DNA of 64,000 nucleotides from Tunturibacter psychrotolerans (GTDB taxonomy: Bacteria; Acidobacteriota; Terriglobia; Terriglobales; Acidobacteriaceae): positions 3,720,001 to 3,784,000 of the forward strand of contig NZ_CP132942.1 in the NCBI RefSeq assembly GCF_040359615.1. Reading direction: 5' to 3'. Below, piece by piece: positions 25,352 to 34,756 of this stretch; position 1 is the first letter of the stretch; each line of letters begins with the position of its first letter. The translations under genes were made by a program, and so were the position numbers. The notes under the pieces were generated by a model. The model ran no database searches and had not been told where the DNA came from. It was given only the letters and a program-made list of their open reading frames with translations.

Positions 25352-28342
25352 ATGAATGACCAGATCACAATCCGCGGCGCACGAACCCACAACCTCAAGG
25401 GCATCGACGTCGACATCCCGCACAACGCACTCACCGTCGTCAGCGGCGTCAGCGGCTCCGGCAAATCCTCCCTCGCCTTCGACACCGTCTACGCCGAAGG
25501 CCAGCGCCGCTACGTCGAAAGCCTCTCCGCCTACGCCCGCCAGTTCCTCGAGCGCATCGAAAAGCCCGACGTCGACCACATGGACGGCCTCGCCCCCGCC
25601 ATCGCCATCAAGCAAAAAAATCAGACCCGCAATCCCCGCTCCACCGTCGCCACCGCAACCGAGATCTACGACTACCTCCGTCTCCTCTACGCCCGCTGCG
25701 GCACCGTAACCTGCCTCCACTGCGGCGGCATCGTCAAGCACGACACCGTAGACGAAATCATCACCACACTCTTCGCCCTACCCGAAGGCACCCGCACCCA
25801 CGTCCTCTTTCCGATCATCCGCACCGAAGTCAAACTCGCGCCCATGCAGATCGCCACGCCCGACGTCGAGGTCGAAGCCCCCAAGCCCAAAAAGACCGCC
25901 TCAAAGAAATCCGCGAAGTCGACAAAGCCCGCAGCCATCGAGACCCTCACCCTCACGGACGCACTCAAAGATCGCCTCACCGAACTGCGCCGCCGCGGCT
26001 ATAACCGCCTCTACCAATCAGGAAAAATAGTAGAGTTCTCCACGCCCGAATCCCTCCTGGAACTCGACTTCACCCAACCCATCTTCGTCCTCATCGACCG
26101 CCTCGCCATCACCTCCGAAAGCCGCGCCCGCATCGTAGACGCCATCGAAACCGGCTACCGCGAATCCGGCGAAGTCCAGTTCCACAGCTTGGCCAGCCAA
26201 GACAACGAGAACCCAACGAAGTTGCGCTTCTCCGCCGCGTTCGAGTGCACCACCTGCCACCGCGCCTATCGCGAACCCGAACCACGCCTCTTCTCCTTCA
26301 ACAACCCCTACGGCGCCTGCCCGCGCTGCCAGGGCTTCGGCAACACCATCGACTTCGACCCCAACCTCATCATTCCCGACAAATCGAAGACCCTCGATGA
26401 AGGCGCCATCGCCCCCTGGACCACCACAAAATACCGCCCCCACCACGGCGAGATGAAACGTGCCGCCAAAGCCGCTGGCATTCCGACCGACGTTCCCTGG
26501 TACGACCTCACACCCACACAGCAAGCCTTTATCGAAGACGGCAACGGCACCTTCCCCGGCATTCGCGGCTTCTTCGCCGCCCTCGAACGCAAAAAATACA
26601 AGCTCCACGTCCGCGTCTTCCTCTCGAAGTACCGCGGCTACGCACTCTGCCCCGACTGCCGCGGCCAGCGCCTCCGCGCCGAAGCCCGCGCCGTCCTTAT
26701 CAACAATCAAAACATCTGCGAGACCAGCGCCCTCACCATCACCGCCGCGCAAACCTTCTTCGACAATTTGCAACTCTCACCAGCACAATTAGAAGTAGCC
26801 GGCAAAATCCTCGAAGAAGTCCGTCAGCGTGTCCACTTCCTCCTCCAGGTTGGCCTCGACTACCTCACCCTCGACCGCCTAAGCTCCACCCTCTCCGGCG
26901 GCGAAGCCCAGCGCATCCAGCTCGCAACCTCCCTGGGCTCGCGCCTAGTCGGAGCCCTCTACGTCCTCGACGAGCCAAGCATCGGTCTCCACACCCGAGA
27001 CACCGCCAAGCTCATCGGCATCATGAAAGACCTTCGCGACCTCGGCAACACCATCCTCGTCGTCGAACACGACCCCGACGTCATCCGCGCCGCCGACCAT
27101 CTCCTCGATCTCGGCCCCGGAGCAGGAGAGCTAGGCGGCCATCTCCTCGCCTCAGGCACCGTAGCCGAAGTCACCGCAAACCCAAACTCCATCACCGGAA
27201 AATATCTCTCCGGCCGCCTCACCATCCCCGTCCCCAAACACCGCCGCGAACCCGGCCGCGAGCACCTCAAACTCACCGGCGCCCGCATCCACAACCTTCG
27301 CGGCGTCGACATCAACATCCCTCTCGGCCTCCTCTGCTGCGTCACCGGTGTCAGCGGCTCCGGAAAATCCACCATCGTCCACCAGGTCCTCTACCGCGCT
27401 CTCATGCAAGCTCTCGGCCAAACCGAAGGTGCCGACCCAGCGCACCTCTACCGCGAGCTCACCGGCACCCACCACCTCAACGACGTCATCCTCGTCGATC
27501 AATCCCCCATCGGCCGCACCCCGCGATCCAATCCAGTTACATATATCAAAGCCTTCGACGACATCCGCGCCCTCTTCGCCGCCCAACCCGACGCCAAGCG
27601 CCGCAGCTTCGGTCCCGGACACTTCTCCTTCAACGTCCCCGGCGGCCGCTGCGACGTCTGCGAAGGCGACGGCACCGTCACCGTCGAGATGCAGTTCCTG
27701 GCCGACATCGAGCTCCCCTGCGAAGAATGTAACGGAACACGCTACAAATCCACCATCCTCGACATCCGCTACAAAGGCAAGAACATCCACGACGTCCTCA
27801 ACATGACCGTCAAAGAAGCTCTCGTCTACTTCGCCGGCCACCCCAAGATCGTCGACAAGCTCTATGTCCTCGACGAGGTCGGTCTCGGCTACGTTCGCCT
27901 CGGCCAATCCGCCACCACGCTCTCCGGCGGCGAAGCCCAACGCGTCAAACTCGCCTCTCACCTCGCCACCGCACGCAGCATCACCATCCGCAGCTCCAAC
28001 GACACCGCCGCCAAAGCCCGCAGCCGCACCCTCTACATCCTCGACGAACCCACCACGGGTCTCCACTTCGACGACGTAGCCAAACTCCTCGCCGCCTTCC
28101 GCAAACTCATCGAAGGCGGCGGCTCCCTCCTCGTCATCGAGCACAACCTCGACGTCATCAAATCCGCCGACTGGGTCATCGACATGGGCCCCGAGGGTGG
28201 CTCCGGCGGCGGCCAGATCGTGGCCACCGGCACCCCCGAAGAGATCGCTGCTAACCCGAGAAGCCACACCGGCCACTGGCTCGCCCCGGTCCTCGACCTC
28301 GCCGCCCCGAAAGCCGAACCTGAACTCCAGACCACCGCCTAG
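25352..28342 (+). CDS. uvrA: UvrABC excision repair protein subunit A
   Basis: DNA damage recognition ATPase, 996 residues. Two ABC units: Walker [13 protein letters not shown] near residue 33 and [13 protein letters not shown] near 667; signature [12 protein letters not shown] and [12 protein letters not shown]; and paired CxxC zinc-binding sites. About 50 residues longer than usual, mainly through a lysine-rich insert ([19 protein letters not shown]) near residue 175 in the UvrB-binding region. It follows lspA by 23 bp and has TTTAAT eight bases before the ATG instead of a Shine-Dalgarno. A GAACN4GTTC box lies downstream, not upstream. Confidence 0.96.
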   Translation: MNDQITIRGARTHNLKGIDVDIPHNALTVVSGVSGSGKSSLAFDTVYAEGQRRYVESLSAYARQFLERIEKPDVDHMDGLAPAIAIKQKNQTRNPRSTVATATEIYDYLRLLYARCGTVTCLHCGGIVKHDTVDEIITTLFALPEGTRTHVLFPIIRTEVKLAPMQIATPDVEVEAPKPKKTASKKSAKSTKPAAIETLTLTDALKDRLTELRRRGYNRLYQSGKIVEFSTPESLLELDFTQPIFVLIDRLAITSESRARIVDAIETGYRESGEVQFHSLASQDNENPTKLRFSAAFECTTCHRAYREPEPRLFSFNNPYGACPRCQGFGNTIDFDPNLIIPDKSKTLDEGAIAPWTTTKYRPHHGEMKRAAKAAGIPTDVPWYDLTPTQQAFIEDGNGTFPGIRGFFAALERKKYKLHVRVFLSKYRGYALCPDCRGQRLRAEARAVLINNQNICETSALTITAAQTFFDNLQLSPAQLEVAGKILEEVRQRVHFLLQVGLDYLTLDRLSSTLSGGEAQRIQLATSLGSRLVGALYVLDEPSIGLHTRDTAKLIGIMKDLRDLGNTILVVEHDPDVIRAADHLLDLGPGAGELGGHLLASGTVAEVTANPNSITGKYLSGRLTIPVPKHRREPGREHLKLTGARIHNLRGVDINIPLGLLCCVTGVSGSGKSTIVHQVLYRALMQALGQTEGADPAHLYRELTGTHHLNDVILVDQSPIGRTPRSNPVTYIKAFDDIRALFAAQPDAKRRSFGPGHFSFNVPGGRCDVCEGDGTVTVEMQFLADIELPCEECNGTRYKSTILDIRYKGKNIHDVLNMTVKEALVYFAGHPKIVDKLYVLDEVGLGYVRLGQSATTLSGGEAQRVKLASHLATARSITIRSSNDTAAKARSRTLYILDEPTTGLHFDDVAKLLAAFRKLIEGGGSLLVIEHNLDVIKSADWVIDMGPEGGSGGGQIVATGTPEEIAANPRSHTGHWLAPVLDLAAPKAEPELQTTA

Positions 28343-28378
28343 CCCACAAACAGACTTGACGTAGAGCACGGCATAGGA

Positions 28379-28390
28379 GAACATTTGTTC
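28379..28390. promoter_or_regulatory. LexA-like palindrome GAACATTTGTTC
   Basis: A perfect GAAC-N4-GTTC palindrome, the consensus core of Gram-positive-type SOS boxes. It lies 17 bp after TTGACG (28356-28361), so it would overlap the -10 of a promoter reading into the DUF2252 gene. Whether this species' LexA uses this motif is unknown. Confidence 0.35.
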
Positions 28391-28493
28391 CCTTCGACAA
28401 ACTTTATCTCCTGAAGGGCTCAAAGACACATCTGACCGGCATCGGGTCCTCGGGAAGCAGACGAAGAGAGAGCTTCCACTTGAGGAACCACGA

Positions 28494-29927
28494 ATGCCCA
28501 AATCGAAAAAAGCATCGTCCGCCAAGGTTCCATCCATCAGCAAAAAGCTCGCCGATCAGTTCACCGCGCCGCGTCCATCCGTAGCCGACCGCGAAGACGC
28601 TGGAAAACGCCTGCGAACCACCGTGCCAAGGGCCAGCCTCGCTGACCACCAACTCCCGAAGAACCGCAAAGATCCCGTGGCGATCCTCGAGGCCCAGGCA
28701 AAAACTCGCCTCCAGGAGCTCATCCCCGTCCGTTACGCTCGAATGCTGCAATCACCCTTCGCGTTCCTACGTGGCACAGCAGCCGTCATGGCGCAGGACC
28801 TCGCCTCATCGCCAGTCACTGGCCTTCAGGTACAGCTCTGCGGCGACATGCACGTCTCAAACTTCGGCGTCTTCGCCTCCGCCGAACGCAGCCTCGTCTT
28901 CGGCATCAACGACTTCGACGAAACAATTCCCGGCCCGTGGGAATGGGACCTGAAACGACTCGCAACCAGCGCCGTCGTCGCCGGTCAGTTCATCGGAAAA
29001 GACCATGCAGACTGCGAGGAATATAGCCGCGCAATCGTGAGATCCTATCGGCAACGAATGCGCGAATTCGCCGACATGGGCTATCTGGCCACCTGGTATT
29101 CCGTCATTCACGAAGACGACATCCTGGCCGCAGCGCCCCCAAATCGGCTGGACCTATGGAAGAAAGCCATTAACAAGGCGAAGAAGGGATCACACCTCCA
29201 GGTCTTGGAGAAGATGACGGACCTGGTCGACAACAAACAACGGATCGTCGAAAACGCTCCGTTCGTCGTGCGCGAAACCAAGACAGAGCACGGCATGCCG
29301 ATTCGCGAAGCTCTAGGACTCTTCCTCGAACAATATCTCGCCTCCTTGACCGAGGACCGCAGACAACTCATCTCGCGCTATCAGGTGCTGGACGCCGCAC
29401 GAAAGGTTGTCGGTGTCGGCAGTGTCGGAACACGTTGTTGGATAGCGTTCATGCGAGGCAAAGACGAAGGCGATCCACTCTTCCTGCAATATAAGGAAGC
29501 GGAGGAGTCCGTACTCGCACCTTACCTGAAGGGACCGAAATTTCAGAACCAAGGCCTTCGCGTAGTCTCCGGCCAACACCTGATCCAGGGTTCTCCGGAC
29601 ATCCTTCTGGGATGGGGAGCTTTCAAAGAAACCAACTTCTACGTTCGTCAGCTTCGCGACATGAAAGGCAGCTACGAGTTCGACCCCGCGACCACGAACC
29701 ACAAGGGGATGGTAGCGTACTGCGACCTGTGTGGCTGGGGCCTTGCCTTGGCGCACGCCAAATCGGGAGACCCGGCAACCATCGCAGGCTATCTCGGTAA
29801 GACCGACGAAATCGACGAAGCCCTCACAAAATTCGCCTTTGCGTACAGCGAACAAAATGAACGCGACTACGACAAACTCAAAGAAGCAGCGCGCACCAAG
29901 CGAATCAAAGTCTCCGCCGTCGCCTGA
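28494..29927 (+). CDS. DUF2252 family protein
   Basis: 477 residues, soluble. After a Lys/Ser-rich start come family segments: RMLQSPFAFLRGTAAVMAQD, QLCGDMHVSNFGVFASAER, FGINDFDETIPGPWEWDLKR and LVVGVGSVGTRC-like VVGVGSVGTRCWIAFMRG, with a C-terminal YCDLCGWGLALAHAKSGD. The fold is kinase/aminoglycoside-phosphotransferase-like, with GDMHVSNF and NDFDE as candidate catalytic and metal positions, but no reaction is established for the family. The ATG has GAGGA nine bases upstream. It may be under an SOS-like operator (see 28379). Confidence 0.85.
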   Translation: MPKSKKASSAKVPSISKKLADQFTAPRPSVADREDAGKRLRTTVPRASLADHQLPKNRKDPVAILEAQAKTRLQELIPVRYARMLQSPFAFLRGTAAVMAQDLASSPVTGLQVQLCGDMHVSNFGVFASAERSLVFGINDFDETIPGPWEWDLKRLATSAVVAGQFIGKDHADCEEYSRAIVRSYRQRMREFADMGYLATWYSVIHEDDILAAAPPNRLDLWKKAINKAKKGSHLQVLEKMTDLVDNKQRIVENAPFVVRETKTEHGMPIREALGLFLEQYLASLTEDRRQLISRYQVLDAARKVVGVGSVGTRCWIAFMRGKDEGDPLFLQYKEAEESVLAPYLKGPKFQNQGLRVVSGQHLIQGSPDILLGWGAFKETNFYVRQLRDMKGSYEFDPATTNHKGMVAYCDLCGWGLALAHAKSGDPATIAGYLGKTDEIDEALTKFAFAYSEQNERDYDKLKEAARTKRIKVSAVA

Positions 29928-29973
29928 CCGCTCTATCTTCTTTGTCTTTTCGCAGACCAAATCTTGATACGCC

Positions 29974-29982
29974 TGTTATCGT
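29974..29982 (+). promoter_or_regulatory. Extended -10 (TGTTATCGT), 6 nt before an ATG
   Basis: TG-T-TATCGT matches the extended -10 pattern TGnTAnnnT and is followed by six bases and the ATG at 29989. No Shine-Dalgarno, so again a leaderless layout. Confidence 0.4.
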
Positions 29983-29988
29983 GGGCCG

Positions 29989-30471
29989 ATGAGAAAGAAG
30001 AAAACGACCACCGCGAACGCAATTCGGCAAGCTGAACTGATTCTGAAGCTGTATGAACTGCGACGGGAGACGGTCATGCGGGAAGCACGCTCCTATGTAG
30101 GCGGCGAGTTTCTGCCCGCATCCGCCAGCGAATTCATTCAAATCGTAAGCGCAGGCGACAAGCAAAGCAGCTTCGTTCTTCAGGTGTATGGATACTGGCA
30201 GATGGTCGCTGCCTTCGTGAGAAGCGGCGCTCTCGATGCAGAGTTGCTCTACAACACCTGCCCCGAGATGTACTTCCAATACGCCAAAATTCAACCCTAT
30301 CTGGCCCAGTTTCGCGAAGAGATGGACCTGCCCGAGTTTGTGATAGACGTCGAACAACTCATAGAAGGGTCACGAGCGGGCCGCAAGCGTCTCGAATCCA
30401 TGCGAAAGAACATCGCAGCCATCGTCGAAGCACGAAGCCGTCCTCCAATAAAGCCGCGCGCGAAGAAATAG
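29989..30471 (+). CDS. Conserved hypothetical protein, helical
   Basis: 160 residues, soluble, mainly alpha-helical. It begins with a basic stretch (MRKKKTTTANAIRQAELILK), has the segment ETVMREARSYVGGEFLPASA, then VLQVYGYWQMVAAFVRSGAL and DAELLYNTCPEMYFQYAKIQ, and ends Lys/Arg/Pro-rich. The pattern resembles small proteins of the DUF4760 kind, but I am not sure. It lies 61 bp after the DUF2252 gene with its own promoter-like box. Confidence 0.5.
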   Translation: MRKKKTTTANAIRQAELILKLYELRRETVMREARSYVGGEFLPASASEFIQIVSAGDKQSSFVLQVYGYWQMVAAFVRSGALDAELLYNTCPEMYFQYAKIQPYLAQFREEMDLPEFVIDVEQLIEGSRAGRKRLESMRKNIAAIVEARSRPPIKPRAKK

Positions 30472-30577
30472 CTCCAACCCAAAACACTGTCCAACAACGA
30501 AGACCCTTATTGAGGACAACACCAGCAACCGCTGTGCCGAGGCATTAGCAGTTGTCGCAAGTAGCCTTTGCTGGAGC

Positions 30578-30598
30578 ACCCGGGAGAAACTTCCGGGT
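30578..30598 (+). terminator. Terminator-like hairpin
   Basis: ACCCGGGA (30578-30585), loop GAAAC, TTCCGGGT (30591-30598), an 8-bp stem with one G-T pair, then TT. It lies 107 bp after the 29989 gene. Confidence 0.35.
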
Positions 30599-30645
30599 TT
30601 GCCCGTGACTCGGGAAACAGCACGGTGTCTTGAGTCTGTACGAAG

Positions 30646-30663
30646 CTCAATGAGTGCATTGGC
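30646..30663 (+). repeat. 18-bp inverted repeat, left copy
   Basis: CTCAATGAGTGCATTGGC; its exact reverse complement lies at 31118-31135, 454 bp away. A further CTCATTGAG half occurs at 30673-30681. Confidence 0.6.
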
Positions 30664-31117
30664 GATTATGAACTCATTGAGAAAGTTGTTCGAACAGCCG
30701 GTCGGTCGGCCACTGCCTTCAGACGTAGATCGAACAGGTAGGTAGATTTAGCGACTCTCTCGGCTTCCGTAAAACGACCACGCCTTCGAAACCGGACAAG
30801 TTGACCGCCGAGAAAGAAAGCGCCTGTTGGAGGAGGAGGCCAAAGGAGCGATGGCCACACAATCGACGACCTAGCCTATGATCTCGATGGCATAGGGTTT
30901 CGAAGTCCCGAACATGGAAACCGTGAAAACTCATTCGCACAGATAGTTTTCCGTCTTCTCTTAAGGACGGGGGCGTTTTGAAATCTCAATCGGATGAGCG
31001 ACCATCTCAATGGTTCAAGATGCTGGCAGACAAGCGCTTTCGACACCAGTCCCAGTAGGTACCGAGAAACCGGTTACTAACGCTAAACCTAATCCAGACC
31101 TTAGCTGGTGACAACAG

Positions 31118-31135
31118 GCCAATGCACTCATTGAG
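31118..31135 (-). repeat. 18-bp inverted repeat, right copy
   Basis: GCCAATGCACTCATTGAG, the exact reverse complement of 30646-30663. It sits just downstream of the decayed porin. It may be an end of a degraded mobile element; no transposase remnant was recognised between the copies. Confidence 0.6.
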
Positions 31136-31161
31136 CAATCGAAGGAATATAGCCCAATACG

Positions 31162-32037
31162 TCAAAGCGTCAGTGCAATCTAGATTCCCAGAACGGCTGC
31201 GTTTCGGCCATCACGGCTCTCACGTTTCCAGAAATATTGGCCATGCGGAGTGATCGTCAAATAGCGAGAATGACTCCATTGATAATTCAATTCCAATAGT
31301 TTCTCCGCGTTTGCGGGGGCAGACTTACTCGCCTCGGCACAAACCAAACCTACTGAAACAGTATCGTTCTTACGCGCAGGAATGAGGCCCTCATAACTCA
31401 GGCCAGCACCCCAAAACGTCGGAATAGGGCTGATAAGATCTTTGGAGTTCAGCGCCCATTCCCCCCAAACAGTGGCCCCTCGAGATGTGCCCGGACCGTC
31501 AGGGCGAAACACCATATGTTGACCCATCAGGTATACGCCGTTATAGCCATCGATCTGCTCGAGCGGGTTGACGAGCGAAGGAAAAGAGTTGTTGCTATGG
31601 AGAAAGCCGACCGTTATCTGCCCTGGCTTGCCAGTAGAATTGGCCTTCTGGTTGTGCAGATAATCGATCTCCCCGATCGCAAGTACACCTTTGTTACCAC
31701 TCTGGAGAGCGAAGTCTGCGCCGTGGTTCTCGCCGTTTGCTGAGTTCAAATTTATGTTGAGGGCATACGACGCCGTTGGTGTGATGCCGATCCGCTTCGC
31801 TGCTCGCCGTATGTCGTCCCAGCCTCCTGTCAATGTCTCATCCGCGCCAAATACGGCGTCATTACAGCCGTGCTGACGCCTATGAGGATCGGCGGGATGT
31901 TGGCAACCAAATTTAGGTTGCGTCGAAACCCGATTTGTCCCGGAGGATAGTTGCCCATCAGCGGAGCAGGATGCGGCCAGCAGGCAGGCAACAAGCCATG
32001 CAATTGAGTAGCGCAGCATGCTTCGATGACGGGCCAC
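31162..32037 (-). pseudogene. Decayed OprB-family porin (internal deletion and nonsense codon)
   Basis: The N-terminus is a normal export signal (LRYSIAWLVACLLAASCS) followed by the OprB start TLTGGWDDIRRAAKRIGITP. After only ~15 more residues the sequence jumps to late-barrel strands (GVLAIGEIDYLHNQ, VGFLHSNNSFPSLVNPLEQI, YLMGQHMVFRPDG). By eye about 150 residues of the barrel are missing although the frame is kept. At the end VLGI is followed by TAG (31182-31180), then ATT GCA CTG ACG CTT TGA: the last beta strand is cut off by a stop. GTG start behind AGGAGG. It lies 35 bp downstream of a multicopper oxidase gene, in one operon. Confidence 0.65.
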
Positions 32038-32072
32038 ACCTCGCTCCTCCTGCTGTCGGCAGTGCCGAGTTG

Positions 32073-33557
32073 TTATGTTTCATACTGCACTAACGTTGCC
32101 ATGCCGGCGGCCAGATGCCAAAGAATGTGGCAGTGCGCATACCAGATTCCCGGATTGTTCGCATCGAATGCGACGGTGACGCTAGTCTTCGGGGGGACGA
32201 GCACAGTGTCGCGGAGAGCTCCATTCAGCGGCTTGCCATTGATCTCGATCACCTGAAACGAGTGCCCGTGCAAGTGCATCGGGTGAGACATACCCGTCTC
32301 GTTGATGAACTTCAATGCGATTCGCTGCCCCTTCTTTACCTGTACCTGGGCCTTCTGGCCGCGCGGATGTTCGACATCAAAGACAATGCCATTGATCGGC
32401 CACTCGTATTGGGACATATTGCCCTGAAACCGCAGATCGAAACTTCGATCAATCGGCTTCGAAGTCAGTGGATTGACAGCAACAAGCTGACTCTCCAGAT
32501 TAAACGTCAACATCTCTGCTGGCACCGTATTTTTAACTGACAGCTTCTTGATCGACGCGCCCGGCGTAGCCAGGATGACTCCGGTCTGTTCTGCTGCGCC
32601 TTCACGCAGTGCGAGGATGGGAAACGCGCCGTCACGCGGAAGCTGCAATCTCACGTCGATGCGCTGCGCAATGGCAAGGGGAAAGCGGGAGCCGCTGATC
32701 GGCCTGACATCCATGCCGTCGGTGGCGATCAGTTCGCCTTTCAAATCTCCGAGGCTGACAAAAAAATTCGTGCCGGAGCTTCCGTTGATAATCCGCAGAC
32801 GCACCTTGCCATTTTTCTCAACCCGAATTACTTCGGGATCGGCCAGCGTGCGGTCGTTGATGAGATAGGCATCGTAGTTCACGTCATTGGCGTCAGGCTT
32901 ATCCATCGCCATAGTCTTCGCGCTCTTCCCACCGGCTGCACTTCCATGCATTGCCATCGCCTGGGTCGAAGGCTTGCGAAGTCTGGCGAAGATCTCGGTC
33001 GGGGGAGTAAAGCTGAAGTCGCCCAGAAAGAGAACGATCTCCTGCTCGTCTGCGCGTTCGTCCGATGGCGTGTGGACGATGAGCGGAGCGGATAGCAGGA
33101 ATGCTTCCTGCAAACCCTCGTGGGAGTGCATCCAGTGAGTGCCGGATGGCTGCACGGGGAAGTTATAGTGGTAGCTGGCGTTTGGCGCAATGACCGGCTG
33201 CGTCAGGCCTGGTACGCCATCCTGATCGTTGGGCGGATGTAAGCCGTGCCAATGAATCGCAGTCGGCTCAGGGAGTTTATTTTCGAGGAGAACGTCAAAG
33301 GGCTGATTGACTGTCAGGGTTAATCCCCGCTTACCGTCCGCCTGCTCCAATCCCATGAGAGTGGCCGCCTTGCCATCGACCTCAAGCGTTCGCATCGATG
33401 CTTGCAACCTGATTCCATTGGGCAACGCAGGGCTCACTGGCGGTAGTACGGAAGCAAAGCCACGCCGATTGAGCGATGCTGCTCCAACGCAGGTAGCTCC
33501 TAATGCAATGAAAGAACGCCGCGAGCTTTTGCGAGCCAAGGCTATTCCTCTTTCCAT
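32073..33557 (-). CDS. Tat-exported multicopper oxidase (CopA/CueO-like)
   Basis: 494 residues. A twin-arginine signal (SSRRSFIALGA) near residue 12 marks Tat export of the folded, copper-loaded protein. All four copper boxes are visible: HWHG, HSH (HWMHSHEG), HPMHLHGH and the T1-site HCHILWHLAAGM. A short Met/His-bearing stretch (QAMAMHGSAAGGKSAKTMAM) between domains 1 and 2 resembles the Met-rich segments of copper-tolerance oxidases. Likely oxidises Cu(I) or phenolics in the periplasm. An upstream TTG (33593) is possible; the ATG at 33557 suits the signal. The decayed porin downstream suggests an oxidase-outer-membrane pair. Confidence 0.88.
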   Translation of the reverse strand: MERGIALARKSSRRSFIALGATCVGAASLNRRGFASVLPPVSPALPNGIRLQASMRTLEVDGKAATLMGLEQADGKRGLTLTVNQPFDVLLENKLPEPTAIHWHGLHPPNDQDGVPGLTQPVIAPNASYHYNFPVQPSGTHWMHSHEGLQEAFLLSAPLIVHTPSDERADEQEIVLFLGDFSFTPPTEIFARLRKPSTQAMAMHGSAAGGKSAKTMAMDKPDANDVNYDAYLINDRTLADPEVIRVEKNGKVRLRIINGSSGTNFFVSLGDLKGELIATDGMDVRPISGSRFPLAIAQRIDVRLQLPRDGAFPILALREGAAEQTGVILATPGASIKKLSVKNTVPAEMLTFNLESQLVAVNPLTSKPIDRSFDLRFQGNMSQYEWPINGIVFDVEHPRGQKAQVQVKKGQRIALKFINETGMSHPMHLHGHSFQVIEINGKPLNGALRDTVLVPPKTSVTVAFDANNPGIWYAHCHILWHLAAGMATLVQYET

Positions 33558-33939
33558 TCCAAAAAGGCGAGTACACAGCTTACATCGAAACAACCGATTC
33601 GACTATCGCTGCACGGTTACATATCCCTAATTCTCTATTTGACCAACCTACGCCCCAACTCCGAGTCGGAGACGCTCTAGCGTTCATGTATAAGCAGCTT
33701 TCCATTCTCGTCCGCCTGAGAGCGGAGCCGTGCTTCACTGGAGCTAGCAGGATAGTTCAGCGGGTGACTTGATGATGTATCACTCATCGAGGTTTCCGAC
33801 TATCCCCAACTTCTGTATGACAGCACTATCGATCGTAGCCAAAGCGAATTCATTGTGAACCTTAGCCCCGGCCCCATTTTCCCGAAGCGCCAGGTCAAAC
33901 TGTCCAGCACTTCCCAAACCCGGGGCTCTTGCTTTTACT
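33558..33939. other. Intergenic region, no gene recognised
   Basis: About 380 bp upstream of the multicopper oxidase and downstream of the oxidase remnant. It includes AGCCCCGG (33864-33871) and CCGGGGCT (33920-33927), an inverted repeat with a 48-nt loop. No coding frame was recognised. Confidence 0.4.
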
Positions 33940-34125
33940 TCACTCCGTCACCCGATATGGTCGCATCATTTCGTTGTCTTCATGGGTGATACATGACAGT
34001 GCCAGACATAGTATCCCTGCGTCGGATCAAACTCGTAAAAGTTCGTTCCTGCGTAGGATTGGTTGGGAGTCAAGGGGACATCCGAGGGCGTCCACCGCGT
34101 CGGCGATAGATCGTTGCAATAAAAA
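33940..34125 (-). pseudogene. C-terminal remnant of another multicopper oxidase, frameshifted
   Basis: On the reverse strand a frame without a start reads CNDLSPTRWTPSDVPLTP, then AGTNFYEFDPTQGYYVWHCH. The next conserved part, THEDNEMMRPYRVTE, is only found two bases out of frame, ending at the TGA of 33942-33940. Together they make the canonical T1/T3 copper end (VWHCHI-x-HEDNEMMRPY) of a CotA-like oxidase; the GT after CAC TGT CAT looks like a 2-bp insertion. Everything upstream of this ~60-residue tail is gone, replaced by the start of the YciI-like gene on the other strand. Confidence 0.7.
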
Positions 34126-34227
34126 AATGGGCCTGCTGTCGATTTTGGATTTCCCGAACGACTATCTGATAACAGAATGACGAGCGACAGCTCTCTGGGT
34201 CACAGGAAACAACGAGGAATGGAATGG

Positions 34228-34629
34228 ATGAAATACATCTGTTTGGGGTACTACGATAAAGACAAATCTGATTGCATGACGGAAGACGAGCGAAACGCCA
34301 TGTTCGACATATGCTTTCAATACGACGACCATCTTCGCGCCAACGGACATTGGGTTGGTGGAGAAGCGCTTCAGTCTCCGGAGACCGCCTTGACCCTCCA
34401 TCGGAAGAACGGCAAAGTGGCAACTACCGACGGTCCCTATGCGGAAACCAAGGAACAACTCGGAGGTATTCTCGTCCTTGAGGCGCGGGATATGAATCAT
34501 GCCGTACAGCTCATCGCGCAGCATCCGGCACTGACCTATGGCAACACCTTCGAGATTCGGCCAGCGGGGGACATGACCGAAATCATCAGGCAGAGCGGGC
34601 AGCGACGACGAAAGGCCACCGCGCGATGA
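34228..34629 (+). CDS. YCII/DGPF-domain protein
   Basis: 133 residues forming a small ferredoxin-like alpha+beta barrel. The hallmark TDGPYAETKEQLGG is the DGPF motif; it follows MKYICLGYYDKDKSD and precedes FEIRPAGDMTEI. Members often sit beside an ECF sigma factor gene; none is here. The frame opens at 34177, but GAGG ten bases before the ATG at 34228 and the usual MKYxxL beginning favour the shorter form. Function of this family is not established (a YciI relative is a dehydrochlorinase-like enzyme). Confidence 0.8.
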   Translation: MKYICLGYYDKDKSDCMTEDERNAMFDICFQYDDHLRANGHWVGGEALQSPETALTLHRKNGKVATTDGPYAETKEQLGGILVLEARDMNHAVQLIAQHPALTYGNTFEIRPAGDMTEIIRQSGQRRRKATAR

Positions 34630-34756
34630 GGACGGGCACGAAGGAAAGAATGACCAGTGTCATCGCCGAGGCTGGCGTGGCGGCAATCATGTTTTTCCGC
34701 TGGCGTGAACCTGGTTTGTATGCGAACAGAGGAAACTGCTTGAACGGAGGTCCGGG

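Larger units (their letters stand above)
30472..31161. other. Gene-free region at the edge of the accessory segment
   Basis: About 690 bp with lower GC than the surroundings and no recognisable coding frame on either strand; the frames of 60-75 codons on the reverse strand match no family I know. It contains a terminator-like hairpin and an 18-bp inverted repeat pair, listed separately. Confidence 0.5.

Noticed and set aside
30719-30940. Reverse-strand 73-codon frame in the gene-free region
   Set aside because: No ribosome site, no recognisable motif and low coding character.
33864-33927. Inverted repeat AGCCCCGG/CCGGGGCT as a terminator
   Set aside because: The 48-nt loop and absence of a T run make a functional terminator unlikely; left as a remark only.
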